This document shows positions 1-7,884 of a stretch of DNA of 64,000 nucleotides, piece after piece. Position 1 is the first letter of the stretch, and each line of letters starts with the position of its first letter. Below the pieces are notes generated by a model. It ran no database searches and was not told the origin of the DNA. It saw only the letters and a program-made list of their open reading frames with translations. The DNA is from Pseudomonas graminis (GTDB lineage Bacteria > Pseudomonadota > Gammaproteobacteria > Pseudomonadales > Pseudomonadaceae), in the NCBI RefSeq assembly GCF_002093745.1, contig NZ_MTSB01000008.1, forward strand, positions 62,001-126,000, written 5' to 3'. The position numbers and the translations under genes were made by a program.

Positions 1-1976
1 AACGCATTCAGCGCCGTGCCAGCACCAAAGAACTTGAGAAGCCGACAGTACCCGGCATCGTCGACCAGGCCGACGGGACGTTGAACAAGGACGTTTCTCT
101 CGGTACCTCGCTCGAGGTCAGCCTGCCCGAGTGGGCACAGCTGGTCGATTACGAAGGTGACTCCGACACTTATACCCTTGAGTGGGCAGTCGGTGATGCA
201 CCCGGTGACGACACGTACATGCAGGTGTTTACCGGTACTGTCACGGCCCCGGTGGCCGCCGGGACCTTTCCGATGAAGGTTCAGGTTCCGATGACCGCTC
301 TTTCGCCCGGCGTCGAAAGGCCTGCAGACGGCATTTACCGTCTTCGCTACCGGATCAAGCAACCGAACGAGCAAGAGACCTTGAGCCCTTCGGTTCCCCT
401 GATTGTCGATACAACGCCACCCGGCAAGCACCTGGAGCCGGCCCAGATGACGCTGAATGCCGCTGAGCTGACACAGCAATTCATAGAGGAAAACCCAGGC
501 GGCCTGATCGGCACGCTGCCCGATTACGAAGACTGGAAGCCGGGCGACAAAGTAGCATTTTACTGGATCGGTACACCTTTACCGGATCCGGAAGACCTCC
601 CGGATCCGATCGGTTACGTTGACGTCGCCAGTGCTGTGAATAACTCTGTAACATTCCCCCTCTCGACGTTTGCCGATGCGAAAGACGAGCCTTATTACGT
701 CGCCTACATCCTCGTTGACAAAGCCACCAACCGCAGCCCGCTGTCGAACTACAGGCGCATAGACGTAGCGCTGGGGCCGCTGCCCGCCAATCTGCTGGAC
801 CCTGTCGTGCCCTTGGCAGAAGCTCCTGAACACCTGATCAACCTGGATGACGCGAGAATGGGTGTCGAGGTGTTGATCCAGTCGTTCGATAACTGGAAGC
901 CGACTGACCGTATAGAGGTCACTTGGGGCAATGCCGTGCTGCGTCCCGAAGAAATGGGCAGTTTTCCGACCTTTCCCGTTTCGATCAGGGTTCCTGATAA
1001 GGACTTGTATGATCAATACATTCACACGACGGGCGGTGACCAGACGACCTCAGTGAGTTATCGAGTCCTGCGTGGCGTTCTTTCATCAGACGTGAAAAGC
1101 GCCACTGTCAACGTCAACTTTTCCTACATCGGGCCTGTCCGTCCTGATCCCGACCCCGAGTGGCCGGATCCGGTCAACGACGCCTTGTTACCCGTTGAAG
1201 TTTATGGTCAGACGTCCAACACAATGAACACCTTGACGCCCGCAGATAAAGGCCAGCCCGCCACCGTCAACTTCACGCTGTATGGCCCGCTTGTAGCGGG
1301 CGAGATTATTGACTTCTACTGGGCTGCGAGCCTTGTGCCCGAAGCTCGTTACACGGTATTAGACGGTGACACGGCGAACACCGATCTTCGGGTTGAAATA
1401 CCTTGGCGTTACATCGAATCCGAAGGTAATCGCGTTGATTTGCCTGTCCATTACCGCATCCATGCCGCCGATTCGGAGAACGCTCAACATTCGCCGGCTA
1501 CTCTGGTGAGCGTGAGCGCTATCGTCATTATTCCCGACGCGCCGGCTTTCGACGGTCTCAGTCCAGGTGGCTGGCTGAACTGCAACTCGCTCTTTAAAGA
1601 TCCGGCCAACCCGGCGCCAGGAGAACCGGGTGTGCGGGTGTCCATTCCTGATCTATCGAAGTATCTGGTGGCGGGAGACACGGTCACCCTGCACTGGATC
1701 ACCTCTACGGATGAGGGGGGCGAGGACGTCATTCCGGGCACTGAAAAGATTGAAGCAATTACGCTGGATGACACCCGCCCGGCCGAGGGTTTCACCTGGC
1801 TGGTCACGCCCTACGATATACACATTCTGCCCACTTATGATCCTGCTGGTCATGGGCGCTTCGGGTTCGGAAGGATCAAGTATTCGTTCATCCTGCAAGG
1901 CGAAACCATTACGTCACTGCAAACCACTGCACGGGTGGGGATGTACGATGCAAGCAGCTCGTGTCCTGTCAGGTAG
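1..1976 (+). CDS. Ig-like modular protein, 5' end outside the window
   Basis: The reading frame is open from the first base, so the gene starts upstream and at least 657 residues are visible. The protein is made of roughly five degenerate modules of about 110-130 residues. Each has a beta-sandwich signature: a 'W/Y...KPGD/AGD' turn, a 'xxxFYW' or 'xLHW' core strand, then a 'VxYRI/VxYRV' strand and a proline-rich linker such as PDPDPEWPDP. No catalytic motif is visible and no signal peptide can be judged because the N-terminus is missing. It ends in a cysteine-containing tail (SSCPVR). It is clearly related to the protein at 13126-14931 and to the truncated one at 4649-5431. Proteins of this type sit beside RHS genes here, so a role as an adhesive or accessory surface module is a guess only. 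I do not recognise a named family. Confidence 0.75.
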   Translation, partial: RIQRRASTKELEKPTVPGIVDQADGTLNKDVSLGTSLEVSLPEWAQLVDYEGDSDTYTLEWAVGDAPGDDTYMQVFTGTVTAPVAAGTFPMKVQVPMTALSPGVERPADGIYRLRYRIKQPNEQETLSPSVPLIVDTTPPGKHLEPAQMTLNAAELTQQFIEENPGGLIGTLPDYEDWKPGDKVAFYWIGTPLPDPEDLPDPIGYVDVASAVNNSVTFPLSTFADAKDEPYYVAYILVDKATNRSPLSNYRRIDVALGPLPANLLDPVVPLAEAPEHLINLDDARMGVEVLIQSFDNWKPTDRIEVTWGNAVLRPEEMGSFPTFPVSIRVPDKDLYDQYIHTTGGDQTTSVSYRVLRGVLSSDVKSATVNVNFSYIGPVRPDPDPEWPDPVNDALLPVEVYGQTSNTMNTLTPADKGQPATVNFTLYGPLVAGEIIDFYWAASLVPEARYTVLDGDTANTDLRVEIPWRYIESEGNRVDLPVHYRIHAADSENAQHSPATLVSVSAIVIIPDAPAFDGLSPGGWLNCNSLFKDPANPAPGEPGVRVSIPDLSKYLVAGDTVTLHWITSTDEGGEDVIPGTEKIEAITLDDTRPAEGFTWLVTPYDIHILPTYDPAGHGRFGFGRIKYSFILQGETITSLQTTARVGMYDASSSCPVR

Positions 1977-2285
1977 CGCCCGCAACGGGAAAGATCGCAG
2001 GCAGAAGGTGCCTGCGATCCACTGCGTCCTGCGTTTTCAGTTATCGGGACGGATCAGGTTGCTCCCAAACAGTTTAGCAACGCCGCCGCGCATGGGGTGA
2101 CGTCGACTAAGCTTGCCAGCATCTTCCCCGTAAGTCCCTCACTGTCAGAATCTCCGTACGGCTAACTAGGAAACGTCCTACAGAGCATTCAGTTTGATAC
2201 CCGTAGTCTTTCAGCCTCTTCTCGGGGCCGCTTTCGGGCACAAGCCACGGGGTTCAACGTCGTTCTTTTAAGGTAATACCTCGTA
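1977..2285. other. Gap between Ig-like gene and autotransporter
   Basis: About 309 bp without a convincing gene. It holds the hairpin at 1993-2019 and, at its end, an AAGGTAA ribosome binding site (2270-2276) before the autotransporter start. The stretch 2100-2260 is somewhat richer in A and T and is presumably the autotransporter promoter, but I cannot point to clear -35 and -10 boxes. Confidence 0.5.
1993..2019 (+). terminator. 11-bp perfect hairpin after the Ig-like gene
   Basis: GATCGCAGGCA and TGCCTGCGATC pair perfectly around a 5-base loop, 16 bp after the stop codon of the upstream gene. No T-run follows directly, so it is either a weak terminator or an mRNA 3'-stabilising stem. Confidence 0.45.
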
Positions 2286-4484
2286 ATGAATCTTCCATTC
2301 GTGCTGCGTCCGCCTTCACGGACATTGAAGGTCATGGTGTTTCTTTCCCCCTTCTTGTCCGGCAGTCATGCCTTTGCGCAAATTCTGGTCAACGCTCCAG
2401 AGACTATTGATGCAACAAGTCCTCTCGACAGCTATCGGGTGGTCAGCACCGGTGTTCTGACAGCCAATGGCGCGACCACTCTGCAAATATCCACGGTTAC
2501 CGGTGCGAAGCTGACGCTCAATGGCAGTCAGGTCAGCGCAGGTACGAGCACGTCTGCGGTATCGTTGACCGGTGCAGACGCCCTCATTACCGGGAGCGTC
2601 CTGACAGGTGCCGCAGATGGTCTGGGAATGGGCAATGACACGTCGAAACTGACGGGTTCCACGGCCACGGTGATTGGCAGCACCCTCACCGCAACGAATC
2701 GCGGGGTGAGTGCCGGCTCGCTAAGCAATCTGGTGATGGAAGGCACGACAGTAACGGCCACTGGCACCAACGGCAGAGGCGTGGAGATGTTTGACTCCAC
2801 GGTGAAGGCGTCCGGCAGCACCCTCACCGGGCAGCAATATGGCATACGCATGCGAGCTGATCCCGGCGTGCCCTCAAGCAACCTGTTGACCCTGGAAGGC
2901 ACCCGCGTCGAAGGGGTCACAGGTTCGGCACTGATTGTCGGAACGCCCACCGGGGCGCCTGCAACGGCCACTGTCTTTGTCAATAACGGGTCCACGCTGA
3001 CTGGCGGTAATGGCAAACTACTGGAAGTGATCAACGGCTCCACGGCCAGCATGACCGTGGACAACAGCCAGTTGCAGGGCGACGTCTCAGCTGGCGCGGG
3101 CAGTACCGCCAGTCTGGTGCTGCAAAACAACGCGACCCTGACCGGGCGTCTGGAGAACGTATCCAGCCTGTCGCTCGCCAGTGGGGGGCAGTGGATGATG
3201 GTGGAGAGCAGTCAGGCAGGTGACGTGTCCATGAATGGCGGGTCGGTCAGGTTTGGCGACGCCGCCTCGTTTTACACCCTGTCGCTCGCCAGTCTGTCGG
3301 GTAATGGCACGTTCAGGATGGACGTGGATTTCGGTGGGGCGGCCACGGATTTTCTTGATATCACAGGCACTGCAACCGGCAGTCACTCCTTGCTTATTGG
3401 CAGCACCGGCACTGATCCGCTCAGCGATACCCGTCTGCACGTGGTGCATGCCGCAGCCGGCGATGCCCGTTTTTCACTTGCAGGCGGCGCAGTGGACTTG
3501 GGCGCCTGGTCCTATGACCTGATCAAGCAAGGCGCAAACGACTGGTATCTGGATGCTGCAACCCGGACCATCAGCCCGGCTGCGCAAACCGTCATGGCGC
3601 TGTTCAACACGGCGCCGACCGTCTGGTATGGGGAGCTGAGTACGCTACGTTCACGCATGGGTGAATTGCGACTGGACGACGGCCGTTCTGGCGGCTGGAT
3701 GCGTACCTATGGCAACAAATTCAATGTGGCCGACGCGTCGGGCTTCGGCTACCAGCAAGTTCAGAGCGGTGTTTCTCTGGGCGCGGATGGCAAGCTGCCC
3801 ATAGGGGGAGGGCAATGGCTGGCGGGTGTCATGATCGGGCAGAGCCGATCCGGTCTGAGCCTGGATCACGGTGCCAGCGGCAAGGTCGACAGCTACTCTC
3901 TGGGGGCTTACAGCACCTGGCTGGACAGCGAAAGTGGTTACTACGTCGATGGCGTGGTCAAACTCAATCGTTTCAAAAACAAGGCCAGAGTCAACCTCAG
4001 CGATGGTGCCCGCACACGTGGCGACTACGACAACCTGGGCGTAGGTGCGTCGCTGGAGTTGGGGCGGCACATCACGCTGGATGACGGTTATTTCCTTGAA
4101 CCCTACACCCAGTTGTCAGGCCTCGTTGTCCAGGGAAAAGATTACGAACTGGATAACGGTATGCGCGCTGAGGGCGACCGCAGCCGGTCGCTGCTTGGCA
4201 AGGTCGGTACGGCGGCGGGTCGCCATTTTGACCTGGGCAAGGGCCGTACGCTGCAACCTTACGTGCGGGCGGCGCTGGCTCACGAGTTCGTCAACAGCAA
4301 CGAGGTGAAGGTGAACGACAACGTGTTCAACAACGACTTGTCCGGTTCCCGGGGCGAGTTAGGGGCCGGCGTGGCGGTTTCACTGTCTGAAAGACTGCAG
4401 CTGCATGCCGACTTTGATTACAGCAATGGTGAAGCCATCGAACAACCGTGGGGCGTCAGTGCCGGTTTGCGTTACAGCTGGTAG
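2286..4484 (+). CDS. Type Va autotransporter with pertactin-like passenger
   Basis: A complete 732-residue outer-membrane autotransporter. Residues 1-31 are a long signal peptide (basic start, hydrophobic VMVFLSPFLSG, cleavage near AFA). Residues about 35-450 are a Ser/Thr/Gly-rich passenger with repeated short strands (SLTGADALITGS, TLTGRLENVSSLSLASGG) expected to form a right-handed beta-helix as in pertactin or AIDA. Residues about 455-732 are the C-terminal beta-barrel with alternating aromatic strands (GGWMRTYGNK, YFLEPYTQLSG, LQPYVRAALAHEF), ending in the terminal aromatic signature YSW recognised by BAM. The passenger is short, so it may be an adhesin rather than an enzyme; no serine-protease triad was seen. 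It stands alone, flanked by Ig-like genes in an accessory region. Confidence 0.9.
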   Translation: MNLPFVLRPPSRTLKVMVFLSPFLSGSHAFAQILVNAPETIDATSPLDSYRVVSTGVLTANGATTLQISTVTGAKLTLNGSQVSAGTSTSAVSLTGADALITGSVLTGAADGLGMGNDTSKLTGSTATVIGSTLTATNRGVSAGSLSNLVMEGTTVTATGTNGRGVEMFDSTVKASGSTLTGQQYGIRMRADPGVPSSNLLTLEGTRVEGVTGSALIVGTPTGAPATATVFVNNGSTLTGGNGKLLEVINGSTASMTVDNSQLQGDVSAGAGSTASLVLQNNATLTGRLENVSSLSLASGGQWMMVESSQAGDVSMNGGSVRFGDAASFYTLSLASLSGNGTFRMDVDFGGAATDFLDITGTATGSHSLLIGSTGTDPLSDTRLHVVHAAAGDARFSLAGGAVDLGAWSYDLIKQGANDWYLDAATRTISPAAQTVMALFNTAPTVWYGELSTLRSRMGELRLDDGRSGGWMRTYGNKFNVADASGFGYQQVQSGVSLGADGKLPIGGGQWLAGVMIGQSRSGLSLDHGASGKVDSYSLGAYSTWLDSESGYYVDGVVKLNRFKNKARVNLSDGARTRGDYDNLGVGASLELGRHITLDDGYFLEPYTQLSGLVVQGKDYELDNGMRAEGDRSRSLLGKVGTAAGRHFDLGKGRTLQPYVRAALAHEFVNSNEVKVNDNVFNNDLSGSRGELGAGVAVSLSERLQLHADFDYSNGEAIEQPWGVSAGLRYSW

Positions 4485-4648
4485 CGACAGTGCGACGGTG
4501 GGGGCTGCGGCCTGCCTGCTCGCGTCAAGGCGCAAGCAGCCCCTGTTACTTGTGTCAGTATCCGCGCAAAAGAAGAGGGTGTTAACTGCTGAGTGCGGCA
4601 GCCGGCAAAGGGGCTGACCATCGCCCACTCATGCTGGAGGCCCGGCTC

Positions 4649-5431
4649 ATGTCTGTCGTTTCAAAATGGATCAAACGGATCAGCGTCCTGCTCTGGCCCG
4701 CTTCAACACGTCAGCGCGCGCTGCTGGCACCGCCCGTGATTGCCGAGCTTCTTCCCGACATACCTGGCGGGGAACCGAACATGCTCCCCATCAGCGCCTG
4801 GCTGGCACCGTTGCGGGTCAGCTTCTCCATGTGGGATAACTCGGAACCGTCTCCGGACAGCCCTGAATACCTGCGTGTTTACTGGAACGATGATCTGGTC
4901 GAGGAGAGGGCCTGGACTCGACCGGTACAGCCCGACGAGCTGTTCATCATGGTTGCGCAGCAACGTCTGGTCGAAGGTGTGCATCAGCTCCGTTATTCCG
5001 TCGTGACGGCCAATCAGGTGCAGACTGACTCCCAAATACTCACGCTGTTCATTGATAAAACCGGCCCGGTGTTCGAAGACGAAGGGGCGCTGATTTTTCC
5101 AGACGACATAATCAGCGACGGCCTCACGGCTGCCTGGTTCGATACTCATGACAATACGTTGCTGGCGGAGGTCCCTGCGTATTTTTCCCCAAGCCCCGGA
5201 GATGTCATCACTTGGTACTGGAGCACCACGCCGACCGGTTCGGAGCGCACGGGAACCGTGACGCTTGAGGCATCCGCTATAGGCGGTGTGATCAACGTCG
5301 CCTTCGACAGGCAACTGGTTCTTGAAAGTGGGGATGGCGTTCGTTATGTCTCTTACAGGTTGAAGGACCGTACAGGCAGGCGCCAGGCACCCAGATTGAC
5401 ACCGCTGTTGAGGTACAGGTCTGCGCCATGA
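4649..5431 (+). CDS. Truncated Ig-like modular protein
   Basis: A 260-residue relative of the Ig-module proteins at 1-1976 and 13126-14931. The ATG at 4649 is preferred to the one at 4631 because GGAGG (4636-4640) lies 8 bp before it. Two modules are visible, one around 'VSFSMWDN...LRVYWNDD', one around 'SPGDVITWYWSTT', each followed by a 'VxYRL' strand. The last recognisable segment is VRYVSYRLKDRTGR. The remaining residues, RQAPRLTPLLRYRSAP, are simply the antisense reading of the neighbouring fimbrial usher gene, so the natural C-terminus is lost. The relatives are over 600 residues, so more than half the gene is missing. Probably a non-functional remnant. Confidence 0.7.
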   Translation: MSVVSKWIKRISVLLWPASTRQRALLAPPVIAELLPDIPGGEPNMLPISAWLAPLRVSFSMWDNSEPSPDSPEYLRVYWNDDLVEERAWTRPVQPDELFIMVAQQRLVEGVHQLRYSVVTANQVQTDSQILTLFIDKTGPVFEDEGALIFPDDIISDGLTAAWFDTHDNTLLAEVPAYFSPSPGDVITWYWSTTPTGSERTGTVTLEASAIGGVINVAFDRQLVLESGDGVRYVSYRLKDRTGRRQAPRLTPLLRYRSAP

Positions 5432-6030
5432 CTGTTACCGGTATCGGTGCGGTCAGTCTGTTGCGCCGAGGCCTGATAACTGATGAACGCGGCGTTGATA
5501 CCGTAATCCCAGAGCGCCGGATCGACACGGCCCGTGGCGTCACGGCGCATGGCGATCTGCGGAATGGAGATCGACAGTTGCAGCCTGCCGCCATCCAGTT
5601 CGGCCCTTGAATCGGGTATCAATCGCGTCAGATCGACGCAGGCCGCCTGTAACAGCGCTGGGTCGGCCAGACTCTCGACGCGAACGCCCATCTGTTCCAG
5701 CAGTTCTCGCGACAGGCATGGTTGCAGACGGTTGCTCTGTGGGTCGAGATCGAAACGGATCTTTCGTTGACCGAAGTAAACCATGTTGATCTGTATCTCG
5801 ACCCAGTGTTCGCCAGGTGCAAGGTCCTCGACCACCGCCAGTTGGTTCAGTGCGCTGGCGGCGGCATCGCTGTCGTAGCCTTGGCCCTGGCGCAGAAAAC
5901 CGGACTGAAAATCGACCGGTGTGGCGGCTTTGACCATTTCCAGTGGTACGGCAGTGCTGCCGCAGGCAATCAGCATCTGCATAAAACGCAGGCGCACTGG
6001 TATGAGCCCGGAATCGGGTAATAGGGTCAT
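5353..6030 (-). pseudogene. Fimbrial outer-membrane usher, N-terminal fragment
   Basis: 225 residues from an ATG at 6030 (AGGA 8 bp upstream; a TTG at 6036 is the alternative). The sequence matches the periplasmic N-terminal domain of chaperone-usher ushers: 'VEIQINMVYFGQRKIRF', 'LQPCLSRELLEQMGV', 'ALWDYGINAAFISYQ', and 'LNSGVNLGAWRL', which in full ushers leads into the barrel. After WRL the frame runs into unrelated DNA (PVRSFNL, stop). A full usher has about 800-850 residues, so the plug, most of the barrel and both C-terminal domains are absent. It lies 32-38 bp after the chaperone gene in the usual pilin-chaperone-usher order. The truncated product could not form a pore, so this fimbrial system is very probably dead. 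Confidence 0.85.
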
Positions 6031-6068
6031 GTTCAATGTCCTGGGGGTGAACGCTGGCCGAGGCTGTC

Positions 6069-6824
6069 TTATTGAGTCAGCGTGGCCGGAACTGTCAGTG
6101 GCGCGCTGTAGCCGCCGTAATCGTTTATCGCGGAAAACACGACGCTCAGGCCCGGCGCCGCTTTTATTTCGCCAAGTTCATAGGTTCCGGAAGCAAACGG
6201 GGCAAGCATGCCAGCGTCCTTGACCTTCTCGACCCTGCCGTTGTCAGTGACTTCGAGGCGTATGAACGACACATGGAAGGGGGTTGGATTCATCGCCATC
6301 AGGTGTGTCGTGCCATCGCGCTGTGCGACTGACCATTGCAGCTCCTTGAGGCGTGCAGCCGGGTTGTCAGTCAGTTGCGCCGGGCGGTAGAACAGCTTGA
6401 GCCGGGTGCGCAACGCGATATTCAGCACGTTGCCTTGCGAGCTGTCGGCCTGGGGGATTTCCTGCACATTGAAAAAGAACAGCGATTCGCGATCCGCTGG
6501 CAGATCGTTGGGCAGGCCGTTGATCTGCACCTGCTGCTGCTTGCCGGGGTTCAGACGAAACAAGGGCGGGGAGGGGGCAAACGGCACGACGGTCGTTGCA
6601 TCGTCGGTGGCGGTGTTGACCCAGGTCTGTACAGCGAAGGGGCGGTCACTGGGGTTGGAAATGACCACCGATGTGCTGCGTTTGTCACTGGCGAATACCA
6701 CGCGTGTGGCATTGACGGTCAATGCGGCATGGGTCGCAGGTAGGTAAGAGCCAAACAAGGCGAATGCCATGCACGGGCCGAGTGTCGGCCTGACCAGAGG
6801 CCGTAGGCGGAGGATGCCGATCAT
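6069..6824 (-). CDS. Periplasmic pilus-assembly chaperone (PapD/FimC family)
   Basis: 251 residues if started at the ATG at 6824 (MIGILRLRPL), which gives a proper signal peptide ending near ATHA; an upstream start at 6872 would add 16 residues. The mature protein has the two Ig-fold domains of PapD-like chaperones. The conserved arginine of strand A is in TVNATRVVF, the family signature is ESLFFFNVQEIP, and the conserved lysine sits in LRTRLKLFYRP. It would bind pilin subunits by donor-strand complementation and hand them to the usher. It follows the pilin gene (7485-6934) on the same strand and precedes the broken usher, so its partner for secretion is missing. Confidence 0.92.
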   Translation of the reverse strand: MIGILRLRPLVRPTLGPCMAFALFGSYLPATHAALTVNATRVVFASDKRSTSVVISNPSDRPFAVQTWVNTATDDATTVVPFAPSPPLFRLNPGKQQQVQINGLPNDLPADRESLFFFNVQEIPQADSSQGNVLNIALRTRLKLFYRPAQLTDNPAARLKELQWSVAQRDGTTHLMAMNPTPFHVSFIRLEVTDNGRVEKVKDAGMLAPFASGTYELGEIKAAPGLSVVFSAINDYGGYSAPLTVPATLTQ

Positions 6825-6933
6825 GTGTGTTTTACCCTGTGCTTCCAGACCCGAAACACGGCCTGGAAGCATTGACGATGGTGCTGCCTGTGATCGGCCT
6901 TCCAGCCTTCACACGCGAAGCAAGTGGGATGTA

Positions 6934-7485
6934 TCAGTTGATGGCTACCACGAACTGTATGTCCGCCGAAGCAGCACCTGCTGTAACCGCACTGGTTGTC
7001 GAACGGTAATAGGCGTTGAACACCAGGCTGGTGACCTCGCCCTTGATCAGCGGGTAGGGTGCCGACTCGGTGCCAGGGGCAATGGAAGCGCCGGTATAGT
7101 CCTTGATGACAATCGCAACGCCCTTGGCGCCGTCTTCAGTCGGAGTCACACCGAAGTAACTGCCGGAGTCGTCAGCCGTACCGTTGAAGGTGACGGTCGC
7201 CGTATTGTCGGTATCCGTCAGGCCGCAGCTACCGTTGTCGTTGACGCGCAGTGCAAAGCTTTTGCCGCTGTATTCCTGACCGATTGCGTCAAAGCGGGAG
7301 GCCTCGACGGAACCCATCTTCACCAGGTTGCCGACGGTGCCGTCACCCGGGTTGACCACTTCGATAGGGCAAGTGCTGCTGGTGATCAGGCCTTCGAAGT
7401 TGATAGTGCCGGTGTTGGCAGACACTGCGGTGCCGGTCAGTGCGGTAGCCAGAGCAAGACCGAGTGCAGAGAGCGTTGTTTTCAC
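6934..7485 (-). CDS. Type 1-like major fimbrial subunit
   Basis: 183 residues with a cleavable signal peptide (MKTTLSALGLALATALTGTAVSA). The mature start NTGTINFEGLITSSTCPI is a typical N-terminal donor strand followed by the first disulfide cysteine; the second cysteine is in NGSCGLTD. The C-terminus ends with the alternating hydrophobic strand ASADIQFVVAIN used in subunit-chaperone pairing. It is a Fimbrial/FimA-family pilin, first gene of a pilin-chaperone-usher unit on the minus strand. No tip adhesin gene is present, and the usher is truncated, so the pilin probably cannot be assembled by this locus. Confidence 0.9.
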   Translation of the reverse strand: MKTTLSALGLALATALTGTAVSANTGTINFEGLITSSTCPIEVVNPGDGTVGNLVKMGSVEASRFDAIGQEYSGKSFALRVNDNGSCGLTDTDNTATVTFNGTADDSGSYFGVTPTEDGAKGVAIVIKDYTGASIAPGTESAPYPLIKGEVTSLVFNAYYRSTTSAVTAGAASADIQFVVAIN

Positions 7486-7884
7486 GATAAAAGACCTTAT
7501 GACTATTAAAGTTACAGGATTGAAAGATGTAACTATGCAGAGTGTCTGGGTTAAACGGTTTGTTCAGGGTGTCATGACGGGGCGAGAGTTTATAGAAGAC
7601 AGGCTGGATGGGAAGGCTGAGAGGGGGGTGGGTTGGTGGCAGTTGTTGTAGGAACTTTCCTAAAGTCGTGTCGTACGTTTTTACTATCGGACGTTCATTT
7701 ATTAATCAGGCGTTTCTGAAACAAGTATTCATCATGTTTGGCATGCTTTTTAAAGGCGTGGGTCTGGAGTCGTGCAGGAAACTGCGCAGTGACGGGGTTC
7801 ATGGCTGCCATTTGATCGATGGTTTCAACAGAAGTGTCACCGGCAAAGTCGTGAGTTTTGTCGGTGACAGAATGCCTGTGTTTG
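7486..7884. other. Gap between pilin gene and RHS gene
   Basis: About 400 bp, more AT-rich than its surroundings, lying downstream of the RHS gene and upstream of the pilin gene (both on the minus strand). It should contain the pilin promoter and the inverted repeat at 7510-7534. Importantly there is no minus-strand open frame here of useful size, so no immunity-type gene follows the RHS toxin. A 96-codon plus-strand frame at 7608-7898 has no ribosome binding site or recognisable motif. Confidence 0.55.
7510..7534 (-). promoter_or_regulatory. Inverted repeat upstream of the pilin gene
   Basis: AGTTACA (7510-7516) and TGTAACT (7528-7534) are perfect 7-bp arms separated by 11 bp, with the nearer arm about 25 bp before the pilin start codon on the minus strand. 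This could be an operator or a 5'-UTR hairpin. No regulator gene is present nearby to assign it to. Confidence 0.4.

Noticed and set aside
4485..4648. Terminator-like GGGGCTGC/GCAGCCCC pair after the autotransporter
   Set aside because: The arms are short and the loop is about 25 bases without a T-run, so I do not list it as a terminator.
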